NCBI RefSeq assembly: GCF_014644455.1 | Contig: NZ_BMKS01000001.1 | Span: 62,001 to 126,000 of the forward strand | Length of the DNA: 64,000 nt | Source: Caldovatus sediminis | GTDB lineage: Bacteria; Pseudomonadota; Alphaproteobacteria; Acetobacterales; Acetobacteraceae | Direction: 5' to 3' | Shown here: positions 51,085-63,651 of the stretch, piece by piece | How positions within the stretch are numbered: the first letter of the stretch is position 1 | How the letters are laid out: every line of letters starts with the position of its first letter | Translations under genes and position numbers: made by a program | Notes under the pieces: model-generated | What the model was told of the DNA's origin: nothing | What the model saw: the letters and a program-made list of their open reading frames with translations, nothing else | Database searches by the model: none

Positions 51085-52001
51085 AGCGCGTCGCGGTCCT
51101 CTACGGCGGCATCTCGGCCGAGCGCGAGGTCTCCCTCGCCACCGGCGCGCAGTGCGTCGCCGCGCTGCGCGAGGCGGGCTACGAGGTGGCGCCGATCGAG
51201 GTCGGCGAGGACCTCGCCGCGGTCATCCAGGCGCTGACCCGCCCGCGCCCGGACGCGGTGTTCAACGCGCTGCACGGCCGCTTCGGCGAGGACGGCTGCA
51301 TCCAGGGCGTGCTCGACTGGCTCGGCATCCCCTACACGCATTCCGGCGTGCGCGCCTCTTCGCTCGCCATGGACAAGGCGGCGGCGAAGGCGGTCTTCGC
51401 CGCGGCCGGGCTGCCGGTCGCCCCCTCGCGCCTCGTCACGCGCGAGGAGCTGGAGGCGGAGGATCCGCTGCCGCTGCCCTATGTGGTGAAGCCGGTGAAC
51501 GAGGGCTCCTCCGTCGGCGTCGAGATCCTGCGCGGGGGCGACAACCGCCGGGCGCAGATCGCCCGCACCTGGCGCTTCGGCCCGCGCATCCTCGCCGAGC
51601 GCTACGTCCCGGGGCGCGAGCTGACCGTCGCCGTGATGGGCGACCGGCCGCTCGCCGTGACCGAGATCGCCACCGACAACACCTTCTACGACTACGAGGC
51701 GAAGTACGCCGAGGGCGGCAGCCGCCACACCATCCCCGCCCCCGTGCACCCCGAGGCCGCGGCGCGCGCGATGGAGATCGCGCTGCGCGCCCACCAGGCG
51801 CTCGGCTGCCGCGGCGTCTCGCGCGCCGACCTGCGCTACGACGACACGCGGGGCGAGCCGGGCGAGCTGTTCCTGCTCGAGGTCAACACCCAGCCCGGCA
51901 TGACGCGCACCTCGCTCGTGCCCGAGCAGGCGGCGCATGTCGGCATCCCCTTCCCGGCGCTCTGCGCCTGGATGGTCGAGAACGCGCGCCATGGCCCGTG
52001 A
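51081..52001 (+). CDS. ddl: D-alanine-D-alanine ligase
   Basis: A 306-residue ATP-grasp enzyme that makes the D-Ala-D-Ala dipeptide used by MurF. Seen: VLYGGISAEREVSLATG; ALHGRFGEDGCIQGVLDW; YTHSGVRASSLAMDKAAAK; the ATP-binding YVVKPVNEGSSVGVEIL; RADLRYDD; and the metal-binding EVNTQPGMTRTSLVP with the specificity Tyr/Ser region in order. The start overlaps murB by ATGA; the end overlaps ftsQ by 11 nt. Confidence 0.96.
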   Translation: MKRVAVLYGGISAEREVSLATGAQCVAALREAGYEVAPIEVGEDLAAVIQALTRPRPDAVFNALHGRFGEDGCIQGVLDWLGIPYTHSGVRASSLAMDKAAAKAVFAAAGLPVAPSRLVTREELEAEDPLPLPYVVKPVNEGSSVGVEILRGGDNRRAQIARTWRFGPRILAERYVPGRELTVAVMGDRPLAVTEIATDNTFYDYEAKYAEGGSRHTIPAPVHPEAAARAMEIALRAHQALGCRGVSRADLRYDDTRGEPGELFLLEVNTQPGMTRTSLVPEQAAHVGIPFPALCAWMVENARHGP

Positions 52002-52905
52002 CGCGCTGACCGCACCGCGGCGGGAGCCGACGCGGCGCGCCGCGCCGGCGCGGCCGAAGGGGCCGGACCGGCCGAGCCGGCTGCGCCTCTGGCTGCGCCG
52101 CCGCCGCGCGCTGCTGCGCCCGGCCGGGCTCGGCGTGCTCGCCCTCGGCGCGCTCTCGGCCGCGGCGCTGACGCTCTACGCCCTCGATCCCGCCGGGCGG
52201 GTGGCGCGGCTCGCCGAGGGGGTCGCGGAGCTCGGCGAGCGGGCGGGCTGGCGCGTGCGGGCCGTGATCCTCGAGGGGCGCGAGCACACGCCGATCGAGC
52301 TGATCCGCGCCGCCCTCGGCGTCAGCCGCGGCGATTCGCTGCTCGGCTTCTCGCCCGAGGCGGCGAAGGAGCGGCTCGAGACCCTCGCCTGGGTCAGGCG
52401 CGCCCATGTCGAGCGGCGCCTGCCCGGCACCATCGTGGTGCGGCTGGAGGAGCGCCGGCCCTTCGCGATCTGGCAGAATTCCGGCCGCTTCGCGGTGATC
52501 GACCGCACCGGCCACGTGGTCGCGACCGAGCGGCTCGACCAGTTCGGCGCGCTGCCGCTGGTGGTCGGCGCCGGGGCGGAGCGCGGCGCGGCGGAGCTGC
52601 TCGACCTGCTGCGCGAGGAGCCCGACCTCGCCCAGCGCCTGCAGGCGGCGATCCGCGTCGGCGACCGGCGCTGGAACCTGAAGCTCTACAACGGCACCGA
52701 GGTCCTGCTGCCCGAGGGCCACGAGGCGGCGGCGATCGCGCGCCTCGGCGAGATGCACCGCCGGCACGGCCTGCTCGATCGCCCCGTGGCGGCGCTCGAC
52801 CTGCGCCTGCCCGACCGGCTGGTGGTGCGCCAGCACCCCGCGGCGCCGGACGCCGCGACGCCGGCCGCCAACACCCAGCGCGACGGACGGAGCCGGCGCG
52901 GATGA
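51991..52905 (+). CDS. ftsQ: Cell division protein FtsQ
   Basis: A 304-residue bitopic division protein: a basic cytoplasmic N-terminus, one transmembrane helix (AGLGVLALGALSAAALTLYAL), a periplasmic POTRA domain (VRAVILEGREHTPIELIRAALGV) and a beta domain with RRAHVERRLPGTIVVRLEERRP, FAVIDRTGHVV and NLKLYNGTEVLLP. FtsQ recruits FtsB/FtsL to the septum. The start is inside the last codons of ddl; the stop overlaps ftsA. Confidence 0.94.
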   Translation: MARDALTAPRREPTRRAAPARPKGPDRPSRLRLWLRRRRALLRPAGLGVLALGALSAAALTLYALDPAGRVARLAEGVAELGERAGWRVRAVILEGREHTPIELIRAALGVSRGDSLLGFSPEAAKERLETLAWVRRAHVERRLPGTIVVRLEERRPFAIWQNSGRFAVIDRTGHVVATERLDQFGALPLVVGAGAERGAAELLDLLREEPDLAQRLQAAIRVGDRRWNLKLYNGTEVLLPEGHEAAAIARLGEMHRRHGLLDRPVAALDLRLPDRLVVRQHPAAPDAATPAANTQRDGRSRRG

Positions 52906-54197
52906 ACCACCTCGTCCGCCTCCCCGCCCCCGTCGAGCCGCCGCCGGTCGGCCGCCGGCGGCGCGGCGCGCGCAGCGGCGTCTTCGGCGTGCTCGACCTC
53001 GGCTCGACCAAGGTCGTCTGCCTGATCGCGCGCGTCGAATCGGACGGCGAGCCGCGCGTGCTCGGCTTCGGCTGGCAGCGCGGCCGCGGCGTCAAGGGCG
53101 GCAACGTGGTGGACCTCGAGGAGGCGGAGCGCGCCATCCGCGCCGCCGTCGGCCAGGCGGAGGAGATGGCCGACACCCAGCTCCGCGGCGCCATCGTCAA
53201 CCTCTCCTGCGGCCAGCCGGACAGCCGCCCGCTGCACATCCAGTGGCCGATCTCGGGCCGCGCCGTCACCGAGGCCGATCTCCGCGCCATCCTCAACGAG
53301 GGCCGCCGCCGCACCGACGAGGACGGGCGCGAGATGGTGCACGCCGTGACGCTCGGCTTCATCGTGGACGCCACCCCCGGCGTGGACGACCCGCGCGGGA
53401 TGGTGTGCGAGACGCTCTCGGCGCGGCTGCACCTGGTGGACGCGGCGCAGGCGAGCCTGCGCAACCTCGGCGCCTGCCTGCTGCGCTGCGACCTCGAGAT
53501 CGAGGAGCTGGTCTCCGCCCCGTTCGCCTCCGGCCTCGCCACCCTGGTCGAGGACGAGCGCCAGCTCGGCACGGTGCTCGTGGACATGGGCGGCGGCACC
53601 ACCTCGATCGCCGTCTTCGCCGAGGGGCACCTGGTGCACACGGCGCAGATCCCGGTCGGCGGCGTGCACGTCACCAACGACCTCGCCAGCATCCTCTCGA
53701 CGCCGGTCGCGCACGCCGAGCGGATGAAGACGCTGCACGGCAGCGTGCACGCCACCTCGGAGGACGACCGAGAGTACCTGCCCGTGCCGCTGCTCGGCGA
53801 GGACGAGCACCACATCGCCCGCGTGCCGCGCGCCATGGTGGTCGGCATCATCCGGCCGCGGATCGAGGAGACGCTGGAGCTGGTGCGCGAGCGGCTCGAC
53901 GCCGCCGGGCTCGGGTGCGATCTGGTCAAGCGCGTGGTGCTCACCGGCGGCGCCGCGCAGCTCGTCGGCGTGCGCGAGCTGGCCGCCGAGATCCTCGGCC
54001 GCCAGGTGCGGCTCGGCCGCCCGCGTCCGGTGCGCGGCCTGCCCGAGGCCGCGTCCGGCCCCGGCTTCGCCACCGCGATCGGCCTGCTCGCCTGGGGCGC
54101 CGGCGAGGGGCGCCCGGTGATCGACATCGTCCCCGGCCCCGACCGTCCGCGGGGCCTGCTGCGCCGTCTCGTCCACTGGCTCAGGGAGCGCGTCTGA
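52902..54197 (+). CDS. ftsA: Cell division protein FtsA
   Basis: A 431-residue actin-like ATPase that tethers FtsZ to the membrane. Seen: GVLDLGSTKVVCLIARVE in phosphate-1, the FtsA-specific 1C domain, VLVDMGGGTTSIAVFAEG in phosphate-2, VVLTGGAAQLVGVRELA (adenosine region), and a C-terminal amphipathic helix (LLRRLVHWLRERV) as membrane target. It overlaps ftsQ by ATGA. A 33-codon ORF begins 1 nt after its stop. Confidence 0.96.
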   Translation: MNHLVRLPAPVEPPPVGRRRRGARSGVFGVLDLGSTKVVCLIARVESDGEPRVLGFGWQRGRGVKGGNVVDLEEAERAIRAAVGQAEEMADTQLRGAIVNLSCGQPDSRPLHIQWPISGRAVTEADLRAILNEGRRRTDEDGREMVHAVTLGFIVDATPGVDDPRGMVCETLSARLHLVDAAQASLRNLGACLLRCDLEIEELVSAPFASGLATLVEDERQLGTVLVDMGGGTTSIAVFAEGHLVHTAQIPVGGVHVTNDLASILSTPVAHAERMKTLHGSVHATSEDDREYLPVPLLGEDEHHIARVPRAMVVGIIRPRIEETLELVRERLDAAGLGCDLVKRVVLTGGAAQLVGVRELAAEILGRQVRLGRPRPVRGLPEAASGPGFATAIGLLAWGAGEGRPVIDIVPGPDRPRGLLRRLVHWLRERV

Positions 54198-54198
54198 G

Positions 54199-54300
54199 AT
54201 GGCCATGAGCGACGACGCGCGGCCCGCCGCCGCCCCGCCCCGCAACCCGAACCTCCCGCCGTCCGGGACCGACGCCGTCAGGAAGGACCACGCCGCATGA
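54199..54300 (+). CDS. 33-residue ORF bridging ftsA and ftsZ
   Basis: The 33-codon frame starts [16 protein letters not shown], 1 nt after the ftsA stop, with AGGGAG about 10 nt before it, and its TGA overlaps the ftsZ ATG in ATGA. It thus exactly fills the gap between the two genes, as if keeping ribosomes moving from ftsA to ftsZ. The peptide is Ala/Pro/Asp-rich with no predicted fold. It could be a translational-coupling ORF, a real micropeptide or chance. Not supported by homology, since none can be searched here. Confidence 0.4.
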   Translation: MAMSDDARPAAAPPRNPNLPPSGTDAVRKDHAA

Positions 54301-55979
54301 CCCTCACCCTCACCCTGCCGCAGAACCGCTACACCGACTTCAGCCCGCGCATCACCGTCATCGGCGTGGGCGGCGGCGGCACCAACGCGGTCAACAACAT
54401 GATCACGATGGGCCTCGACGGCGTCGAGTTCCTGGTCTGCAACACCGACGCGCAGTCGCTGCAGCATTCGCGCGCGGAGCGGCGCGTGCAGCTCGGCCCG
54501 CACCTGACGCAGGGCCTCGGCGCCGGCGCCAAGCCCGAGATCGGCCGCGCCGCGGCGGAGGAGGCGATGGAGGACCTGGCCCGGCACCTCGAGGGCGCGC
54601 ACATGGTCTTCGTCACCGCCGGCATGGGCGGCGGCACTGGCACCGGCGCGGCGCCGGTGATCGCACGCATGGCGCGCGAGAGGGGCATCCTCACCGTCGG
54701 GGTCGTCACCAAGCCGTTCGACTTCGAGGGCCCGAAGCGCAAGCGCTGCGCCGACCAGGGGATCGAGGAGCTGCAGCAGTTCGTGGACACGCTGATCGTG
54801 ATCCCGAACCAGAACCTGTTCAGGCTGGCCAACGAGCGCACCACCTTCGCCGAGGCCTTCAAGATGGCCGACACCGTCCTCTACATGGGCGTGCGCGGCG
54901 TGACCGACCTGATGGTCAACCCCGGCGTGGTGAACCTCGACTTCGCCGACATCCGCACGGTGATGGCGGAGATGGGCAAGGCGATGATGGGCACCGGCGA
55001 GGCCGAGGGCGAGGAGCGCGCGGTGAAGGCCGCGGAGGCCGCGATCAGCAACCCGCTGCTCGAGGACACCTCGATGCGCGGCGCCCGCGGCGTGCTGATC
55101 AACATCACCGGCGGCCTCGACATGACCCTGTTCGAGGTGGACGAGGCGGCGAACCGCATCCGCAAGGAGGTGGACGAGGAGGCCAACATCATCTTCGGCT
55201 CCTCGATCGACGAGGCGATGAACGGGCGCATCCGCGTCAGCGTCGTCGCCACCGGCATCGACGCCTTCGAGGCGCGCGAGGCGGAGCGGCCGCGGCTGGT
55301 CGCGATCGGCGGCGGCGCGGCGGTCGCGACGGCGGCGCCCGAGGGCGGCGGGGCGGCGCAGGGGCAGCCGGCGGGCCTGGCCGCGGCGGGCGCGCAGGGC
55401 GCGGCGCTGCCGGCGGCCGGTCCGGGCACGCTGCCGTTCATCCGCCGTGCCGCGCAGCACGCCACCACCGCCGGCACCGCCGAGGCCGGGCTGCGTCACC
55501 CGGCCGCCGTCCCGCCGGCGCAGGCGGCGGCCGCTCCCGCCGCGCCGGCAGCCGAGCCGCCGGTGACGATCGGCGGCGCCGGGGTGGCCGCGGGCGGCCC
55601 GGCATTCCCGTCGGCGTCGGGCGGCGGAACGGCGCCGCTGTCGCGCCAGGCGGCCGCCGGGCCGGGCAGCACCGCGACCTCGGGCTCCGGCGGCAGCCCG
55701 CTGCGCGACATCTTCCGGCGCGTCACCGGCGGCGCCGGCGGGCTGATGAAGCGCAACCTTCCGGATTCGGCCGTTCTTGGGGCGGCGGGCGGCGCGACGG
55801 CTCCGGGACGTCCGGCGCGGATCGAGCCCGACCTCCGGGGTGTCGCCGGCGGGACCGCGCCCGGCGCGGGGCAGGCCGAGTTCGCCGCCACCGCCTCGAG
55901 GACAGGACCGTCGGCGTCGTCTCCGCCCGAGGACATGGGCATGGAGATCCCGGCTTTCCTGCGTCGCCAGAGCAATTGA
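54297..55979 (+). CDS. ftsZ: Cell division GTPase FtsZ
   Basis: A 560-residue tubulin homologue. Seen: [17 protein letters not shown], the GTP-binding signature [17 protein letters not shown], the NTDAQSL loop, [11 protein letters not shown] and the T7 loop with catalytic Asp. The globular part ends near residue 320. A long, Ala/Pro/Gly-rich linker of about 220 residues follows, then the C-terminal peptide [12 protein letters not shown] that binds FtsA and other partners. AGGAAGGA precedes the start. The linker is long for FtsZ, though long linkers occur in alphaproteobacteria. Confidence 0.97.
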   Translation: MTLTLTLPQNRYTDFSPRITVIGVGGGGTNAVNNMITMGLDGVEFLVCNTDAQSLQHSRAERRVQLGPHLTQGLGAGAKPEIGRAAAEEAMEDLARHLEGAHMVFVTAGMGGGTGTGAAPVIARMARERGILTVGVVTKPFDFEGPKRKRCADQGIEELQQFVDTLIVIPNQNLFRLANERTTFAEAFKMADTVLYMGVRGVTDLMVNPGVVNLDFADIRTVMAEMGKAMMGTGEAEGEERAVKAAEAAISNPLLEDTSMRGARGVLINITGGLDMTLFEVDEAANRIRKEVDEEANIIFGSSIDEAMNGRIRVSVVATGIDAFEAREAERPRLVAIGGGAAVATAAPEGGGAAQGQPAGLAAAGAQGAALPAAGPGTLPFIRRAAQHATTAGTAEAGLRHPAAVPPAQAAAAPAAPAAEPPVTIGGAGVAAGGPAFPSASGGGTAPLSRQAAAGPGSTATSGSGGSPLRDIFRRVTGGAGGLMKRNLPDSAVLGAAGGATAPGRPARIEPDLRGVAGGTAPGAGQAEFAATASRTGPSASSPPEDMGMEIPAFLRRQSN

Positions 55980-56253
55980 GGGGGGATTGAGGGGGCCCGG
56001 AAGGCGCCACATTCCTGCCCCATTGTGCAAAGCACCAATTTCGGCAAATCAATGCCTTAGAAAGTAATATAGCGAAACAAGGCTTGAATAGCGCCCCGGG
56101 AGAAGCGGTGCCAGCTTCTCCCGGGGCGCCGTGCTTCAGGGGGGTGCGTGCGCCTCCGGCCCCCTCCGAAGGGTGCCCGCTGAGGCGGCCGAACGGGGGC
56201 GGGACCGAGTCCGCCCGGATCGCACCGGGCAGGCGCGTGGAACAGGGGTGCGC
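55980..56253 (+). promoter_or_regulatory. ftsZ-lpxC intergenic region with AT-rich island and strong hairpin
   Basis: After ftsZ there is an AT-rich stretch (about 56020-56090) with TAATAT at 56065-56070 as a possible -10 but no good -35. It leads into a perfect 16-bp inverted repeat: GCGCCCCGGGAGAAGC at 56091-56106 and GCTTCTCCCGGGGCGC at 56114-56129 with a 7-nt loop. No T-run follows, so it is not a classic terminator. It may be an attenuator, a leader structure for lpxC or a stability element for the ftsZ mRNA. Confidence 0.5.
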
Positions 56254-57252
56254 ATGGACGGCTTTCTGATGGTGGGGGCGGGTCAGGCGGAGGCGCGGCG
56301 CAGGACGCTGAAGACGTCCATCGGCTGCGTCGGCGTCGGCCTGCACACCGGCCGCCGCGTCCGGCTCACCCTGCATCCGGCCACCGCCGGCAGCGGCATC
56401 CGCTTCCGCCGCGCCGACCTCGGCGGCATCGAGATTCCCGCGCGCTTCGACCGGGTGGTGGACACGCGCCTGTGCACCGCCCTCGGCGCGCCCGACGCGC
56501 CGGAGGAGGCGCGGGTCGGCACCATCGAGCACCTGATGGCCGCCTTCGCCGCCTGCGGCATCGACGACGCCGTGGCCGAGCTGGACGGGCCGGAGGTGCC
56601 GATCCTCGACGGTTCCGCCGCCCCCTTCGTCTTCCTGCTCGACTGCGCCGGCAGCGTCGCCAGCGGCCTGCCGCGCGGCGTGGTCGAGGTGCTGCGCCCG
56701 GTGCGGGTCGAGGACGCGACGGGCGCCTGGGCCGAGCTGCGCCCGAACCCCGAGAACGCTCTCGACGCGGCGATGGAGATCGATTTTCCCAGCACCGCGA
56801 TCGGCCGGCAGTCGCTGGCCCTGCGCCTCGCGCCCGCCACGGTGCGGGCGGCGCTGGCGAGGGCCCGCACCTTCACCCTGGCCGAGGAGGTCGCCCGCCT
56901 GCGCGCGGCGGGCCTCGCGCGCGGCGGCTCGCTCGCCAACGCCGTGGTGGTGGACGGGCCGCTCGTCCTGAACCCGGGCGGGCTGCGCTGCCCGGATGAG
57001 TTCGTGCGCCACAAGCTGCTCGACCTGGTGGGCGACCTGGCGCTGGCTGGCCTGCCGGTCCGCGCCCGCTTCGCCGGCTTCCGCTCCGGCCATGCGCTGA
57101 ACAACCGTCTGCTGCGCGTCCTCTTCGCCGAGGCCGGCGCCTGCCGGGTGGTGGGCGACCCGGAGCCGGCCGTCACCGGCGCCCCGGAAAGCGGCGGCGC
57201 GGCGGCCGCCATCGCCCGCCTGCCGGCCGCGGCGGCACCCGCCATCGCCTGA
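56254..57252 (+). CDS. lpxC: UDP-3-O-acyl-N-acetylglucosamine deacetylase
   Basis: A 332-residue zinc amidase that commits UDP-acyl-GlcNAc to lipid A synthesis. Seen: KTSIGCVGVGLHTGRRVRLTL at the start; the zinc-binding TIEHLMAAFAACGIDDA; DGPEVPILDGSAAPFV; FVRHKLLDLVGDLALAG with further zinc ligands; and FRSGHALNNRLLRVL with the catalytic His. AGGGG lies about 8 nt before the ATG; the upstream part of the open frame is not homologous. A normal one-domain LpxC. Confidence 0.95.
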   Translation: MDGFLMVGAGQAEARRRTLKTSIGCVGVGLHTGRRVRLTLHPATAGSGIRFRRADLGGIEIPARFDRVVDTRLCTALGAPDAPEEARVGTIEHLMAAFAACGIDDAVAELDGPEVPILDGSAAPFVFLLDCAGSVASGLPRGVVEVLRPVRVEDATGAWAELRPNPENALDAAMEIDFPSTAIGRQSLALRLAPATVRAALARARTFTLAEEVARLRAAGLARGGSLANAVVVDGPLVLNPGGLRCPDEFVRHKLLDLVGDLALAGLPVRARFAGFRSGHALNNRLLRVLFAEAGACRVVGDPEPAVTGAPESGGAAAAIARLPAAAAPAIA

Positions 57253-57325
57253 GCCTGCCACCGCCGGTCCCGCTGGGCGGCCCTCCGGCCGGTCGGCGCC
57301 CCGGCGCGGAGCCGGAGGGACGGAT

Positions 57326-57356
57326 TTGGCGTGCCGCCCTCGCCCCGTGGTATAGA
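57326..57356 (+). promoter_or_regulatory. Candidate promoter of bamD
   Basis: TTGGCG (57326-57331) and TATAGA (57351-57356) are 19 nt apart, and the -10 is preceded by TGG as in an extended -10. This would give a leader of about 37 nt to the bamD ATG. Moderate support: the spacing is long but the -10 is AT-rich in a GC-rich context. Confidence 0.45.
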
Positions 57357-57399
57357 GCGGCGGCACCGCCGAGCAACGCCGGAAGACGCCGCCGAACCG

Positions 57400-58296
57400 A
57401 TGATCCCGCCCGCCCCCCGCAGACACCCTCCCCGCCGCCGCGGCCCCGCCGGGCGGCTGCTGCCGCTGCTGGTCCTGGTCGGACTCGCCGCCGCCGGCTG
57501 CGCGCGCCAGTGGGACGGATCGGAACGCAGCCTCGCCCCCTCCCGCGAGCAGCGCTACGCCGACGTCGCGCCGGAGACGCTCTACGCCGCCGGCATGCAG
57601 GAGCTGCGCGCGCGCCGCTTCCGGCAGGCGGTGGAGATCTTCGACGCCATCGAGCGCGAGCACCCCTACTCGACCTGGGCGACCAACGCCAAGCTGATGG
57701 CCGCCTACGCCGAGTACATGCAGAACCGCTACACCGAGGCGATCGGCGCGCTCGACCGCTTCATCCAGCTCCATCCGGCGCACCGCGACGTCGCCTACGC
57801 CTACTACCTGCGCGCGCTGAGCCAGTACGAGCAGATCAACGACGCGCAGCGCGACCAGCGCCAGACCGAGATCGCGATGGCCGCGCTGCAGGAGGTGGCG
57901 AACCGCTTCCCCGAGACGGCCTACGCGCGCGACGCGCGGCTCAAGATGGACCTCGCGCGCGACCACCTGGCCGGACGCGAGATGCATGTCGGCCGCTTCT
58001 ACCAGCGCCAGGGCCTCTACGCCGCCGCGATCGGCCGCTTCCGCAAGGTCGTGGACGACTACCAGACGACCAACCACGTGCCGGAGGCGCTGCACCGCCT
58101 GACCGAGATCTACCTCACCCTCGGCCTGACCGAGGAGGCGCGGCGCACCGCCGCGGTGCTGGGACACAACTATCCCGGCAGCCCCTGGTACCAGGACAGC
58201 TACGCCCTGCTGGTCGCCGGCGCGCCGCGCTCGGAGGACGAACAGCCGGGCCTGCTCCTCCGCGTCTGGGACAACACCCTCGGCCGGCTCCTCTAG
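57400..58296 (+). CDS. bamD: Outer-membrane assembly lipoprotein BamD
   Basis: A 298-residue lipoprotein of the BAM complex that inserts outer-membrane beta-barrels. Seen: a signal peptide with lipobox LAAAGC, then five TPR-like repeats starting at TLYAAGMQELRARRFRQAVEIF, including EREHPYSTWATNAKLMAAYAEY and AIGRFRKVVDDYQTTNHVPEAL. I start at ATG MIPPAPRRH; a longer frame from 57331 would cover the candidate promoter. The basic n-region is long but acceptable. recN follows 18 nt later. Confidence 0.95.
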   Translation: MIPPAPRRHPPRRRGPAGRLLPLLVLVGLAAAGCARQWDGSERSLAPSREQRYADVAPETLYAAGMQELRARRFRQAVEIFDAIEREHPYSTWATNAKLMAAYAEYMQNRYTEAIGALDRFIQLHPAHRDVAYAYYLRALSQYEQINDAQRDQRQTEIAMAALQEVANRFPETAYARDARLKMDLARDHLAGREMHVGRFYQRQGLYAAAIGRFRKVVDDYQTTNHVPEALHRLTEIYLTLGLTEEARRTAAVLGHNYPGSPWYQDSYALLVAGAPRSEDEQPGLLLRVWDNTLGRLL

Positions 58297-58314
58297 GGGC
58301 GTCGCCGGCGGCGC

Positions 58315-62602
<4,288 letters not shown>

Positions 62603-62688
62603 TCGCCGCCCTCCTCCGGCTGGCGCCTCCTGCGGCCGCGCCGCTCGATCCGCATCTCCCGCTCGCCCGCCGCCGCCGGGGCCGGGCG

Positions 62689-63636
62689 TCAGATGTAGGC
62701 GAACTCCTCCTCGGGCGGCGCGACGCGCAGCGCCCGCTCGGCGATGTCGGCGACGGTCGTGCCGACCGGCTTCACCCCGGCCCGCTCGCACGCCCCGCTC
62801 AGTTCGTCGAGCATCACCTTGAAGCGCTGGCACACCGGGTCGGCCGGGTCGCGGTACTCGAACATGTTGTGCGAGATCGCGTTCAGCACCGGCACCGCCG
62901 GGTCGCGCTGCCGCACCTGCGCGAGGATGTTCTCCGCGATCGCGCGGTAGCTCACCCCGTACTGGCCGGGCCAGTCGGTGTCGGGCCGGAAGTCGGCCGG
63001 CATGCGGCGGCCGTTCGGCGCCGTCAGGATCCGCGACAGATCCGCCGAGAGCGGCATGTTGCCGAAGGGCAGGTCGCCCGCGATCTGGCGGAAGGTCGCA
63101 TGCGCCCGGTGCGGGTCGGGCTCGCAGCCGGACCAGACCGAGCGCGTCTCGCGATACACCCGCTCCGGCGCCGAGACCGAGCCGCCGCGGAAGCCGAGCG
63201 CGGCGAGCACGCGGAAGCTCGCATCGTTGGCCGAGAAGGTGCCGGGCCGGAACCACAGCGGCGGCCGCCCCATCGCCTCGTGGAACAGGGCCGAGGCCTC
63301 GGCGAGCAGCGCCGTCGCCTCCGCTTCGGAGAGGTCGCCGAAATGCGCGCGGTAGCGCTCGCCCTCGTGGCGCCAGAAGGAGTACTTCCAGGGGTGCATG
63401 TGCAGCCCGACGCAATGCCCCTCGCGCTCGAGCGCCCTGAACAGGTCGGCCTGGGCCAGGATCGTCTCCGGGTGGACGAAGAAGGTGCAGGGGAAGCCGT
63501 AGGACCTCGCGATCGCGGCGTAGCCGAGCACGGCGCGCTCGCCCATCGCCCAGTCGCGCGGCCCGGTGGCCCTGGGATGGCTGGTCGCCGTGCTCGGCTC
63601 GCAGTCCATGGTGATGACGACGCTGATCTCGCGCAT
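62689..63636 (-). CDS. Polysaccharide deacetylase (NodB-like) family protein
   Basis: A 315-residue protein with the NodB-homology fold. Seen: VVITMDCEPS (metal-binding Asp region), FFVHPETIL, the metal-binding HMHPWKYSFW (two His), and RPGTFSANDASFRVLAALGF with the catalytic Arg. It has no signal peptide, so it is probably cytoplasmic. The stop lies 86 nt from the convergent ligA. It is 15 nt downstream of the aminopeptidase gene on the same strand and probably co-transcribed with it. The substrate is not evident. Confidence 0.82.
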   Translation of the reverse strand: MREISVVITMDCEPSTATSHPRATGPRDWAMGERAVLGYAAIARSYGFPCTFFVHPETILAQADLFRALEREGHCVGLHMHPWKYSFWRHEGERYRAHFGDLSEAEATALLAEASALFHEAMGRPPLWFRPGTFSANDASFRVLAALGFRGGSVSAPERVYRETRSVWSGCEPDPHRAHATFRQIAGDLPFGNMPLSADLSRILTAPNGRRMPADFRPDTDWPGQYGVSYRAIAENILAQVRQRDPAVPVLNAISHNMFEYRDPADPVCQRFKVMLDELSGACERAGVKPVGTTVADIAERALRVAPPEEEFAYI

Positions 63637-63651
63637 CGCGGCTTCCTCCCC

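Noticed and set aside
56131-56253. A longer N-terminus of LpxC starting at 56131
   Set aside because: It would begin right after the hairpin, has no Shine-Dalgarno sequence and adds 41 residues not seen in the family; the ATG at 56254 has AGGGG upstream.
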